Shown in pieces: positions 47,573 to 57,543 of a stretch of DNA of 64,000 nt. Position 1 is the stretch's first letter, and every line of letters starts with the position of its first letter. The stretch is from Sandaracinus amylolyticus (GTDB lineage Bacteria > Myxococcota_A > Polyangia > Polyangiales > Sandaracinaceae). Made by a program: the position numbers and the translations under genes. The notes below the pieces were generated by a model. That model was not told the DNA's origin. It was given only the letters and a program-made list of their open reading frames with translations, and did no database searches. Location: NCBI RefSeq assembly GCF_000737325.1, contig NZ_CP011125.1, forward strand, positions 3,968,001-4,032,000, written 5' to 3'.

Positions 47573-49513
47573 CTAGCCCGCGGGATCGGGCTCCGCGGAC
47601 GCTTCGATCTCGGCGTCGGGCGCTTCGGCCTCGGGCTCCTGCGCTTCGGTCTCTTCGGCCTCGGCCTCTTCGGTCTCCGCGTGGGGCTCGGCGCGCGCCA
47701 CGACGGGCTCGCTCGAGATCTGATCGCGCATCTCCGCGGGCACGCGCCCCGGCTCGCAGTACACGACGAGCTCCTGCCCGACGCGCAGCGTCGCCTCGCG
47801 CGCGATCTGGTTGATGCGCGCCATCGATCCCGTCGAGAGCCCGAAGCGCTCCGCGATCTCCGAGAGCGTGTCGCCGGTGCGCACGCGATAGCGGAGCCGC
47901 ACGCGCCCGTCCTGGCGCACGTGGTGCTCGTAGAACTCTTCGCTCCCGATCACGATCGTTCGCACCTCTTCGGCGCTCATCACGATCGCGCGACCGAGGT
48001 CGATGCGCGTCGGCACGAAGAGCTGCAGGAACATGCCCTCCTGCAGCGCAGCGCGCGGATCGATCGCGTTCCACTGCCGCACTTCGTCGAGCGTCACGCC
48101 GAAGAAGCGCGCGATCTCGCGCAGCTGATCGCTGCGCTGCACGCGATAGAACACGCGCCGTCGATCGGCGTACTCGAACGTGCCCGGCGGGATCGCGATC
48201 ACCGGCGGCTCGCTCGCGCGCTCGCTCGCGCGCACCGTGGTGGCGGGCACCACGATCGCGAGCCCGACGCCGACGCGATCCTCCTCCGCGAGCTCGTTCA
48301 TCTCGCGCAGCTCGCGCTCGGTCACGCCGTGGCGCCGCGCGATCGTCGCGAGGTCCTCGCCGAAGCGCACGACGTAGCTGCGCTCGACGGGATCGCTCGG
48401 ACGGATGCGCGCCCACGCGCGCTCGAACGCGCTGCGGGTTCCGCCCGGGATGCGCACCGCGACGCGCTCGCTGCCCGGCGGACAGCGGTCGCGACGAAAC
48501 GCGGGGTTCAGGCGATGCATCTCCTCGACGGTCGTGCCCGCGGCGCGCGCGATCGGCCCGAGCGAAGTCCCACCGGGCACCTCGACCACGTCGATCGCGA
48601 TCGGATCTTCGCGCACGATGTCGCCGACCCCGAAGCGCTCGGGGTTCCGCCCCACGATCGCGCACGCCATCACCTTCGCGACGTAGAGCGACGTCTCGAA
48701 GGGCAGGGCGGCCTCGAGGTGCGAGAGCTCCCAGTAGTCGTTCGTGTCGTACTTCCGGATCGATCGCAGCAGCGCGCCGTAGCCCATGTTGTACGCGGCG
48801 AACGCGAGCTCCCACGTGCCGAAGCGACGCTGCAGCGCGCCGAGATAACGCGCGCCCGCGCCCGTCGACGCCTCGGGATCCATGCGCATGTCGACCCAGT
48901 GATCCTGGGTGAGCCCGTACTCCGCGCCGGTGCGCGACACGAACTGCCAGAGCCCGACCGCGCCCGCGCCCGAGCGCGCGCGCGGATCGAAGCCGCTCTC
49001 GATCATCGCGACGTAGATCAGATCCTCGGGCAGGCCCTGCTCGCGCAGCGTGCGACGGATCGTCGGCCCGAAGCGATCGAGCCGACGCATCCAGCTCCGG
49101 ATGAGCTGCTGTCCGCGCGGGTCGTCGCGGAAGAACTCGAGGTAGCGGATCACGCGCTCGTCCCAGCGCACCGGGATGTCCGGCAGCGTGAGCCCTTCGA
49201 GCCACGAGAGATCGCGCGCGCGACCGGTCGCGCCCGTGTCGACGCCGGCGATCGGCGCGTCGCTCGTCAGCGCGTCGGGCACGCTCAGCCGCACGGGGCG
49301 CGGCATCTGCGGCGTGATCTCCACGATCGCCTGGTCGCGCCCGAAGATCTCGAGCTCGGCGAGGCGCAGCGCGCGCAGCTCGGGCGACTCCTCGCCCTCG
49401 ACGCCGGGGATCGCCTCCTCCGCTGGCTCCGCCTCCTGCGCTCGCGCGCGCGCCGACCACAGCGGAGCGCCCGCGAGCGCGAGCAGGCACACGAGTCCGA
49501 GGGCCCGTCGCAT
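47573..49513 (-). CDS. LysM-containing lytic murein transglycosylase (MltD-like)
   Basis: 646 residues. Signal peptide MRRALGLVCLLALAGAPLWS, with ARARA before the cleavage. SLT domain with catalytic E172 in YVAMIESGFDP, GLWQFVSRTGAEYGL and AFAAYNMGYG. Three LysM-type modules follow: around SYVVRFGEDLATIARRHGVT, VFYRVQRSDQLREIARFFGV and YRVRTGDTLSEIAERFGLS. The tail is an acidic Glu/Ala repeat. It cleaves peptidoglycan glycans with 1,6-anhydro products and remodels the wall. The start at 49513 is chosen for the signal peptide. The gene is divergent from the SUKH gene. Confidence 0.92.
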   Translation of the reverse strand: MRRALGLVCLLALAGAPLWSARARAQEAEPAEEAIPGVEGEESPELRALRLAELEIFGRDQAIVEITPQMPRPVRLSVPDALTSDAPIAGVDTGATGRARDLSWLEGLTLPDIPVRWDERVIRYLEFFRDDPRGQQLIRSWMRRLDRFGPTIRRTLREQGLPEDLIYVAMIESGFDPRARSGAGAVGLWQFVSRTGAEYGLTQDHWVDMRMDPEASTGAGARYLGALQRRFGTWELAFAAYNMGYGALLRSIRKYDTNDYWELSHLEAALPFETSLYVAKVMACAIVGRNPERFGVGDIVREDPIAIDVVEVPGGTSLGPIARAAGTTVEEMHRLNPAFRRDRCPPGSERVAVRIPGGTRSAFERAWARIRPSDPVERSYVVRFGEDLATIARRHGVTERELREMNELAEEDRVGVGLAIVVPATTVRASERASEPPVIAIPPGTFEYADRRRVFYRVQRSDQLREIARFFGVTLDEVRQWNAIDPRAALQEGMFLQLFVPTRIDLGRAIVMSAEEVRTIVIGSEEFYEHHVRQDGRVRLRYRVRTGDTLSEIAERFGLSTGSMARINQIAREATLRVGQELVVYCEPGRVPAEMRDQISSEPVVARAEPHAETEEAEAEETEAQEPEAEAPDAEIEASAEPDPAG

Positions 49514-49624
49514 CGCGGCCGATGCTAGCGCGCACCGTCCGGAGACGGCCAGAAAGTGCGCTCGTGTGCGACACGCGATGACGCGCGCCAGGGATGCCGG
49601 GCCGCCGTAGTAGACTCGCGCGCC

Positions 49625-50755
49625 ATGCATCGGGGAGTGCGAGAGTTCGTGCGCTGGATGGAGGATCACCGCGAGCAGACGGGGCTCGCGCTGCAGCCGC
49701 CCGCGCAGGCGCGAGACATCCAAGCCATCGAGCACCACGTGGGCTCGCCGCTCCCCGCGGACCTCCGGCTCGTGCTCGGTCGCTTCAACGGCGCGGTCAC
49801 GCCCGCGGGCACGCTGCTCACCGCGGCGCCCGGGCCCGGCGCGACGATCGAGGCCGCGCTCAAGGAGGTCGCGTCGCAGCGCGCCGCGTCGTTCCTCGAT
49901 CCCGATCTGCTGCTGCCCTTCCATCGCACCGAGCACGGCACCGTGCTCGCGTTCGATCGCAGCGCCGCGCCGGTCGCGGACACGTGGCCGATCGTCGACT
50001 ACGACCCCGACAGCGGCGAGGTGCGGCTCGTCCATCGCACGTTCGATGGTTGGTGCCGGCTCTGCGTGAACGAGTGGACGACCGAGAGCGGCACGCCGTT
50101 CGATCTCGACAAGTACCTGCGGCAGGGCCAGCGGCACGTGGAGATCGAGCCCGACGTGTCGATCGCGCACGTGACGGTCGGGCATGCGCTCCGTCGTGCG
50201 GGTCGTCCCGAGGAGGCGCTCGCGTCGTACCTGCGCGGCGCGCGCTGCGTGCCCGCGATCCCGTGGGCCGACTGGGAGGCGCTGAAGATCGCGTCGATCC
50301 TGGGCGACCTCGACGCGATCGCGGAGAGCGGAGGGCGCCTCGCGAAGCGCACGCCCGAGCAGGTCTGGGAGCAGCGCGGGACGACGCCTTCGCGCGTCGC
50401 GTACGTCATCGCGCGCGCGCTCCCGACGGTGCCGGAAGGCAAGCAGCGCGAGTCGCTGATGCGCGCGCTCGACAACCTCGAGCCGCAGTCGCGTGACCCC
50501 GAGGATCGCAGCGCGCGCGACGCGATCCTCGCAGCGGCGCGGAGCGGCGAGATCCTGATACCGCAGCCGTGGCCCGCGCAGGAGACCGCGATCCCCACGC
50601 AGGCCGACGTCGATGCGTGGTGGGCTGCGATGGTCGCGGGCTACCAGTCGGGCCAGCTGCGCGACGACGACCTCGTGCTCGATCCGACGTACGACGCGCT
50701 GCGCGCGACGCACTCGATCGCGGATCTGCTCCGCATCCGTCGCGACTTCGGCTGA
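49625..50755 (+). CDS. SMI1/KNR4 (SUKH) domain protein with TPR-like tail
   Basis: 376 residues. N-terminal SUKH fold: DIQAIEHHVGSPLPADLRLVLGRFNGAV, the classic start with polar residues before LPADLR, then PDLLLPFHRTEHGTVLAFDR. Middle TPR-like segment HVTVGHALRRAGRPEEALASYLRGAR. Bacterial SUKH proteins often act as immunity proteins against nuclease or deaminase toxins, but many are housekeeping scaffolds. No toxin is adjacent. The start at 49625 (MHRGVREFVRW) is preferred; the frame opens further upstream. Confidence 0.82.
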   Translation: MHRGVREFVRWMEDHREQTGLALQPPAQARDIQAIEHHVGSPLPADLRLVLGRFNGAVTPAGTLLTAAPGPGATIEAALKEVASQRAASFLDPDLLLPFHRTEHGTVLAFDRSAAPVADTWPIVDYDPDSGEVRLVHRTFDGWCRLCVNEWTTESGTPFDLDKYLRQGQRHVEIEPDVSIAHVTVGHALRRAGRPEEALASYLRGARCVPAIPWADWEALKIASILGDLDAIAESGGRLAKRTPEQVWEQRGTTPSRVAYVIARALPTVPEGKQRESLMRALDNLEPQSRDPEDRSARDAILAAARSGEILIPQPWPAQETAIPTQADVDAWWAAMVAGYQSGQLRDDDLVLDPTYDALRATHSIADLLRIRRDFG

Positions 50756-50759
50756 TCGC

Positions 50760-51119
50760 TCAGAAGACGCGGTGCAGCACCGCTTCCACGCCCGTGCCGA
50801 TCACCGACGTGATCAGCGCGGCGAGGAACGCGGTGCTCGCCTTGTCGATCGACAGGCGCTTGCTGAGCTTGTCGGTCGCGAGCAGCAGGATCGTCGCGAC
50901 GACGAGCCGCGTGAGGAACGAGAGCAGGAAGCCGATGCCCAGCGTTCCGATCCCGATCGCCGTGTAGAGCACCCAGCCGAGGAAGAAGCTGAGCGTGCCG
51001 AACACGGCGGACACGACCAGATGGCTCCCGACGCCGCCCTTGATCTTGAAGCCCGGCAGCAGCAGCGAGGCGACCCAGAACGACAGCGTCAGCGCCACCC
51101 ACGAGATGATCAGGCTCAT
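50760..51119 (-). CDS. Phage-holin-superfamily IV small membrane protein
   Basis: 119 residues with four hydrophobic segments (about 3-21, 31-50, 56-82 and 93-114). The sequence style (SLIISWVALTLSFWVASLLL, PGFKIKGGVGSHLVVSAVFG) matches the four-TMS holin superfamily IV/Mycobacterial_4TMS group. Such chromosomal copies are usually not phage-derived; the role is unknown, perhaps envelope stability. It converges with the SUKH gene, four bases apart. Confidence 0.85.
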   Translation of the reverse strand: MSLIISWVALTLSFWVASLLLPGFKIKGGVGSHLVVSAVFGTLSFFLGWVLYTAIGIGTLGIGFLLSFLTRLVVATILLLATDKLSKRLSIDKASTAFLAALITSVIGTGVEAVLHRVF

Positions 51120-51160
51120 GAGGTGTTAAATGCGCGGCCTGCCCAGCGTATGCCAGGCGC

Positions 51161-51907
51161 CTATCCGACGACACGCGCGACCACGACGGTCACGTTGTCG
51201 TGCGCGCCCGCCGCGAGCGCGGCCTCGACGAGCCGCTCGGTCAGCGTCTCCGCGGGCTCGACGAGCACCCAGCGCGCGAGCTGCTCGTCCTCGAGCACGT
51301 CGGTGAGCCCGTCGCTCGCGATCACGAACACGTCGCCGACCTCCGCGCGCTCGATGCGCAGGTCGGGACGCGAGTCGCCGGGCACGCCGAGCGCGCGCGT
51401 GATCACGTGCTGGAAGCTGCACTGATGGCGCGGCGGCAGCGACATGCGCCCCGCGGCCTCCATCTCCGCGTAGAGCGAGTGATCGCGCGTCATCGCCTCG
51501 AAGATCCCGCCGCGCATCCGGTACACGCGGCTGTCGCCGACGTGCGCGATGAGCGCGTGATCCTGCTGGAGCACCACCGACGCGATGGTCGATCCCATCT
51601 GCGCGAGGAGGCCGACCTTCTTCCGACAGATCTCGCGGTGCGCGATGCGCAGCGCGAGGTCCATCCGTCCGCGCGCGAGCGCGTGATCGTCGGTCGCGTC
51701 CTCGAGCCCGAGCCCGCCGTCGGGCGCCATGCGCGCGAAGTACTTGCGCAACGTGTCGACGGCCGTGCGTGACGCGACCTCGCCGCCCTCGTAGCCGCCC
51801 ATCCCGTCCGCGACGACGTAGAGGCCTGCTGCGTCGTCTGCGCAGAACGCGTCTTCGTTGTTCTCGCGGCGACCGACGTGGGTGCTGGCCTGGCTGATGA
51901 CGCGCAT
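51161..51907 (-). CDS. PP2C-family Ser/Thr protein phosphatase
   Basis: 248 residues from MRVISQASTHVGRRENNEDA. Metal ligands and signature blocks: ENNEDAF, VADGMGGYEGG, GSTIASVVL, HVGDSRVYR, TRDHSL, SDGLTDVL and HDNVTVVV. All are intact, so it is active Mn/Mg-dependent phosphatase. It reverses Ser/Thr kinase signalling. The start at 51907 suits the family; the frame continues upstream. The FHA-GGDEF gene is upstream on the same strand but 489 bases away, so it is probably a separate transcript. Confidence 0.94.
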   Translation of the reverse strand: MRVISQASTHVGRRENNEDAFCADDAAGLYVVADGMGGYEGGEVASRTAVDTLRKYFARMAPDGGLGLEDATDDHALARGRMDLALRIAHREICRKKVGLLAQMGSTIASVVLQQDHALIAHVGDSRVYRMRGGIFEAMTRDHSLYAEMEAAGRMSLPPRHQCSFQHVITRALGVPGDSRPDLRIERAEVGDVFVIASDGLTDVLEDEQLARWVLVEPAETLTERLVEAALAAGAHDNVTVVVARVVG

Positions 51908-52240
51908 GGGCTCTGAGGCCACATCTAGCGACAGACGTGCCACGTCACCAGAGGGCGGTCCGCGCTTCGGAGCCCGCGCTTCTCGCGCCCGCAATTCCGG
52001 CGCCCTCGTGGGAGCGTGTGCCACAACGCGCAGCGCCGACACGATTGCAGGAGCGAATCGGAGCCTTTCGACCCCGGAATGCCGGCCAGCGCGGCAGCCC
52101 CTGGAACACGGACACCCCTACGGGCGATGCGCCGCCGCGCGACCAGCAGCGTTCACGCACGTGTGCGCGCCCGTTCGCGCCCGCGCTCATCGCGCTCGGT
52201 GACGCGAGCTCACCCCCGCGCGCGCCGAGGCCGAGGTCGA

Positions 52241-52343
52241 CGGAACGTTCGGCGCCGCGCAGCGCGCGCCCCGCAAGCGGGTAAGGACCCGCGGACGTTC
52301 GGCGCCGCGCATCGCGCGCCCCGGCAAGCGGGTTGAGGACCCG
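52241..52343. repeat. Direct repeat of about 51 bp in a 489-bp intergenic region
   Basis: Two near-identical copies, each with GAACGTTCGGCGCCGCGC or GGACGTTCGGCGCCGCGC, then GCGCGCCCC-GCAAGCGGGT and GAGGACCCG-like ends, at about 52241-52290 and 52291-52343. They sit in the 51908-52396 gap between the PP2C and FHA-GGDEF genes, which both read minus. Apart from this repeat and the hairpin at 52365 I see no gene in that gap. Confidence 0.75.
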
Positions 52344-52364
52344 CGCGCGGCCCGGGGGTCGACA

Positions 52365-52383
52365 GGGGGGCGCGCAGCCCCCC
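52365..52383 (-). terminator. GC hairpin after the FHA-GGDEF gene
   Basis: GGGGGGC (52365-52371) and GCCCCCC (52377-52383) form a perfect 7-bp stem with a 5-base loop, 13 bases beyond the GGDEF stop. There is no U-run. The position supports a terminator for the minus-strand transcript. Confidence 0.6.
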
Positions 52384-52396
52384 GGGGCAACGCAGC

Positions 52397-53284
52397 TCAG
52401 ATGCAGACGCGGTTGCGTCCGCTGCGCTTCGCTTCGTAGAGCTTCTCGTCGGCGGCCTTGAGGAACGCGGTCACGTCCATCTCCGGCGCGAGCTCCGCCG
52501 CGCCGAGCGAGACGGTCACCGGGATCACCTCGTTCTCGAACGTGAAGCGACGCTCCTGCACGCGACGACGCAGGTCTTCCGCGATCGCCCCCGCGCCCGG
52601 CACCGGCGTCTCGGGAAGCAGCGCGCAGAACTCCTCGCCGCCGTAGCGCGCGAAGATGTCGTCGGGGCGCAGCCGGCTCTTCACGAGCGTCGCGAGCTCC
52701 TTGAGCACGTAGTCGCCCGCGAGGTGGCCGTAGGTGTCGTTGATCTTCTTGAAGTGATCGATGTCGAACATCACGGCCGAGAGCGGCCGTGCGTGCCGAC
52801 GCGAGCGCGGGATCTCTCGCTCGAGCGTCTCGAGCAGATAGCGCTTGTTGTGCGCGCCGGTCAGCCCGTCGACGATCGTCATCCGATAGATCGTCTCGTG
52901 GTACTGGGCCTCGACGTCGGCGCCGCTCAGGTACTTCATGATCGTGTCGCCGATCTTCACCTGGTCGCCACGACGCAGCTGGTACTCCTTGACCAGGTCG
53001 TCGTTGACGTAGGTGCCGTTCGTCGAGTCGAGATCGACGACGTACCACGACGTGTTCCGGCGCTCGATGCGGCAGTGGCGACGCGAGACGGAGTCGTTGT
53101 CGAGGACGACGACGTTCTCCTGTCCGCGGCCGATCGTCAGCGTGTCTCGCTCGAGGACGTAGCGCTTACCGAACTGGCGCGCGTCGCTCGAGTAGATGAC
53201 GACGAGACAATCGTTGCCCGCTCGACTCCCGATCTTGAGCTCTTCGAGCGGCGTGACGCGCGTCTTGATGTCGGAGTCCTGCAC
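52397..53284 (-). CDS. FHA-domain diguanylate cyclase
   Basis: 295 residues. N-terminal FHA domain (about 41-118): GR at 52-53, SRRH at 67-70, and STNG at 87-90 for phosphothreonine binding. C-terminal GGDEF domain with active-site GGEEF (215-219), FDIDHFKKINDTYGH for metal binding, and an inhibitory RxxD (206-209) five residues upstream. It should make cyclic di-GMP in response to a phosphorylated partner, and should be feedback inhibited. Myxobacteria use this FHA-GGDEF layout to link kinases to c-di-GMP. Confidence 0.94.
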   Translation of the reverse strand: MQDSDIKTRVTPLEELKIGSRAGNDCLVVIYSSDARQFGKRYVLERDTLTIGRGQENVVVLDNDSVSRRHCRIERRNTSWYVVDLDSTNGTYVNDDLVKEYQLRRGDQVKIGDTIMKYLSGADVEAQYHETIYRMTIVDGLTGAHNKRYLLETLEREIPRSRRHARPLSAVMFDIDHFKKINDTYGHLAGDYVLKELATLVKSRLRPDDIFARYGGEEFCALLPETPVPGAGAIAEDLRRRVQERRFTFENEVIPVTVSLGAAELAPEMDVTAFLKAADEKLYEAKRSGRNRVCI

Positions 53285-53321
53285 GATGCGCCCTGACGAC
53301 CCCTGCAGTTCGAGACCCCTT

Positions 53322-53343
53322 CGGCTCCGTTCCTTTGGAGCCG
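53322..53343. promoter_or_regulatory. Hairpin in the leader of the FHA-GGDEF gene
   Basis: CGGCTCC (53322-53328) and GGAGCCG (53337-53343) form a perfect 7-bp stem with an 8-base loop, 37 bases upstream of the cyclase start. It might be an RNA leader structure or an operator in the divergent 161-bp region shared with the deoxynucleoside kinase gene. The function is unproven. Confidence 0.4.
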
Positions 53344-53445
53344 CGTCGCTCTCGGGCCCACGCCGGGACCCCGCGACATGGATTGAGACTACGGGACTTT
53401 CCTCCGTGGCGTCAATCGCGGGAAGGGCGTGCTAGCGTCACCCGC

Positions 53446-54084
53446 GTGGGTGGTCAGGTCCTGCTCGCGGTGGCGGGCAACGTCGGCTCGGGCAAGACGA
53501 CGCTCACCCACCGGCTCGTGTCGCGGCTCGGCTTCGTGGGGCTCTTCGAGAGCACCGAGGCCAACCCGTATCTCGCCGACTTCTACGGCGACATGCGGCG
53601 ATATGCGCTGCCCGCTCAACTGCGTTTCCTCGCCCAACGAGTCATCGACACGCGCCGTGTGATCGACGAGGGCGCGAGCGCCATCTGGGATCGCACGCCG
53701 TGGGAGGACGCCGACATCTTCGCGGCGAACCTGCATTCACGCGGCGCGATGGACGATCGCGACTTCGAGACGTATCGGATGCTCGCGTCGCAGCTCCTCG
53801 CCGATGTGCGTCCGCCGGACCTGTTGGTCTACCTGCAGCGCTCGGTGGCGAGCTGTCGCGACAACATCGCACGACGTGGCCGCGATTACGAGGATTCGAT
53901 CCCGATCTCGTATCTCGAAGACCTGAGTCTCAGGTACGATGCGTTCTTCGAATCGTGGGACCGTTCTCGGAAGCTGTTGGTCCGCGCAGAGGACTACGAT
54001 TTTCTCCGCGACGGCTCGCATCTCAGCGAGCTGGTCGGTCGCATCGCGGAGAGTCTGCCTCAGCGCTTCTTGTCGTTCGGCTGA
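53446..54084 (+). CDS. Deoxynucleoside kinase
   Basis: 212 residues from a GTG (VGGQVLLAVAGNVGSGKTTL). P-loop GNVGSGKT at 11-18. Other dNK motifs are WDRTPWEDADIF (the family's DRS-like region), VYLQRSVASCRDNIARRGRD (LID) and YLEDLSLRYDAFF. It phosphorylates deoxynucleosides in salvage. GNVGSGKTT and YLQRS match the dNK/dGK superfamily, and dAdo/dGuo specificity is possible. The 3' end overlaps the next gene by CTGA if the non-canonical start there is used. Confidence 0.9.
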   Translation: MGGQVLLAVAGNVGSGKTTLTHRLVSRLGFVGLFESTEANPYLADFYGDMRRYALPAQLRFLAQRVIDTRRVIDEGASAIWDRTPWEDADIFAANLHSRGAMDDRDFETYRMLASQLLADVRPPDLLVYLQRSVASCRDNIARRGRDYEDSIPISYLEDLSLRYDAFFESWDRSRKLLVRAEDYDFLRDGSHLSELVGRIAESLPQRFLSFG

Positions 54085-55619
54085 TCACCGGCGCGCTCGC
54101 CGCGATCCTCACCAGCTGCGGCGCGAGCCCGGCGCGGGTGATGGACGTGCGGAACGTCGCGCCGATCGCGCTGCGCGGCTCCGTGATGTTCGAGGCGCGG
54201 ACGCCGACGCCGCGCGGGCTCTCGAACGAGCTCGAGCTGCGCCCGTCGCGAGGCATCGTCGTCCGCGTGCTCGATCGCGACGGCCGCGCGCTGGTGCAGA
54301 CGCGCACGACGCCGGATGGTCGCTTCGAGGTGCAGGCGCCGGGCAACGCGGCGCTCGTCGAGGTCCGCGCGCAGACCGCGGAGGACGAGGTCACCGTCAC
54401 GCGTGATGCGCAGGGCGCGCAGATCCACGCGGTGCGCGTGCCGGCGTCGGCGAGCGAGATCACGATCGTCGCGCGCGATCACGAGGGCTCGTTCGCGGGC
54501 GCGCTGCACCTGCTCGACACGATGCATCGCGGCATCGAGACCGTGCGCGCGTGGTCGGGCCGCGCGCTGCCGCCGGTCTATGCGTACTGGGATCGCGGCG
54601 TCACGCGCGAGTGGAGCTACTACCGCGGTGAGCGTCCCGAGGGATCGGGACGCTTCTGCGTCGAGCTGCTCGGCGGTGATCCGGGCGCGCAGGCGACGAG
54701 CGACACGGACGAGCACGACGAAGCGATCGTGCTGCACGAGCTCGGTCACTTCGTGATGGATCGGCTCACGGGCGACTCCTCGGTGGGCGGTCAGCACCCG
54801 CGTGGTGCGCTGATCGATCCCGGGCTCGCGTGGGAAGAGGGGCGCGCGACGTGGTTCGCGACCGCGGTGCTCGGCGCGCCGGCGTATCGCGACACGATCG
54901 GGCTCGCGCCGCACGGGCGCATGCGCGTCGACGAGAGCCTCGAGACGCCGATGGGCCCGCGCGGCATGGGCTCGGAGACGAGCGTCGCGGGCGTGCTGTG
55001 GGATCTCGCCGATGGCGACGGGACGCTGCCCGACGACGACGCGGATGGGATCGCGCTCGGCGCGGCGCCGCTGCTCCAGGCGATGATCGAGATCGCGCGC
55101 GTCGACGGAGCGTTCCCGTCGCTGCCGACGTTCCTGCGTTACCTCGTCGCGAGCGGGCGCGTGCCCGAGAGCGGCGTGCGCACGATGCTCGCGCGCACGG
55201 GTGAGCCGCCGTCGGTGCTGCCCGAGGGCGACATCGCGCCGTGGCCGCTCGATCTGCGCGCGGGCGAAGCGGCGCAGGGCAAGATCGACGGGCTCACGCA
55301 GCCAGCCCCGAGCGGCGGCGCGAACCGCCCCGACACCGGCTTCGATGCGATCCGCGCGTACCGCGTGCGCGTCGAGCGCCGCTCGATGCTCTCGGTGCGC
55401 CTCGTGATCCGCGGCAGCGGTGGCGACGCGGATCGCACGGATCTCGATCTCGAGCTGCGCGATGCGCGCGCCCGCGTGCTCGATGCAGCGCGCGGTCGCG
55501 CGTCGAGCGAAGCCGTCGGGCGCGTCGTGGAGCCGGGCTGGTACGTCGTGTACGTGCGCGACGGCGGCCGCGGCAACCGCGCCGACTACGAGCTGCACGT
55601 GACGACCTCTCCGCGCTGA
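54081..55619 (+). CDS. Metallopeptidase-like lipoprotein with C-terminal beta domain (start uncertain)
   Basis: The frame LITGALAAILTSCG, in which LTSC is a lipobox, directly follows the deoxynucleoside kinase, so a lipoprotein is likely. The only start codon giving this signal is CTG 54081, inside a CTGA overlap with the kinase stop; GTG 54138 or ATG 54141 would lose the signal. The body has an Ig-like part (LRGSVMFEARTP to RVPASASEITIVAR) and a zincin motif HELGHF, with GLAWEEGRATWF possibly supplying the third ligand. The last 95 residues resemble a pre-peptidase C-terminal beta domain. Likely outer-membrane protease; the substrate is unknown. Confidence 0.75.
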   Translation: MITGALAAILTSCGASPARVMDVRNVAPIALRGSVMFEARTPTPRGLSNELELRPSRGIVVRVLDRDGRALVQTRTTPDGRFEVQAPGNAALVEVRAQTAEDEVTVTRDAQGAQIHAVRVPASASEITIVARDHEGSFAGALHLLDTMHRGIETVRAWSGRALPPVYAYWDRGVTREWSYYRGERPEGSGRFCVELLGGDPGAQATSDTDEHDEAIVLHELGHFVMDRLTGDSSVGGQHPRGALIDPGLAWEEGRATWFATAVLGAPAYRDTIGLAPHGRMRVDESLETPMGPRGMGSETSVAGVLWDLADGDGTLPDDDADGIALGAAPLLQAMIEIARVDGAFPSLPTFLRYLVASGRVPESGVRTMLARTGEPPSVLPEGDIAPWPLDLRAGEAAQGKIDGLTQPAPSGGANRPDTGFDAIRAYRVRVERRSMLSVRLVIRGSGGDADRTDLDLELRDARARVLDAARGRASSEAVGRVVEPGWYVVYVRDGGRGNRADYELHVTTSPR

Positions 55620-55621
55620 GC

Positions 55622-55655
55622 GCTACGAAATCCGTAGCGCTACGAAATTCGTAGC
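55622..55655. repeat. Two tandem small hairpins
   Basis: GCTACGAAATCCGTAGC (55622-55638) is followed directly by GCTACGAAATTCGTAGC (55639-55655). Each folds on GCTACG/CGTAGC arms. They differ at one base, so they look like a duplication. They lie just past the metallopeptidase stop and are less GC-rich than their surroundings. Confidence 0.8.
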
Positions 55656-55664
55656 AAGAGGATC

Positions 55665-55737
55665 AACCGCAGAGAGCCGCAGAGATGAGAAGAGGGCTCT
55701 TCTCCGATCTCTGCGGCTCTCTGCGTTCTCTGCGGTT
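55665..55737. terminator. Large cruciform between convergent genes
   Basis: The left arm AACCGCAGAGAGCCGCAGAG (55665-55684, then AT) pairs with ATCTCTGCGGCTCTCTGCG (55707-55725), with a second TCTCTGCGGTT copy ending at 55737. An inner palindrome GAGAAGAGGGCTCTTCTC (55687-55704) forms the top of the stem. Such CTCTGCGG-rich inverted repeats between convergent genes suggest a bidirectional terminator or a dispersed repeat element. The 55620-55838 gap otherwise holds no gene. Confidence 0.75.
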
Positions 55738-55838
55738 GAATTTCCTCTGAAGAGACCAGGAGGAACAGGAGAGGGGGAAACCGACGTGGTCTTCCCAACC
55801 CTCCTGCCTTCGTTAAGAAAGGCTCTCCTGAAGGCTCG

Positions 55839-57332
<1,494 letters not shown>

Positions 57333-57543
57333 CGACTACGAGCCCGAGGAGCGGCGGCCCTCGTCACGCGCACGTCGTCCGTGGGAGAGGCGTGCGCGGG
57401 AGAAAGGCCTCGTGGACCTCGGGTGACGGATCTTGCCCGAGAAGGAACTGGGTGGACAGATCGATCGCGTGGGGCCGCTGGTGTAGGTCGCGTGGGGCGG
57501 GGGTGTCAACGCTGCATCTCACGTCTCGTGCGAGGAAACACTC

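Noticed and set aside
50760-51119. Holin-like gene as a sign of prophage
   Set aside because: No lysin, capsid, integrase or other phage gene is near; four-helix proteins of this superfamily are common in bacterial chromosomes.
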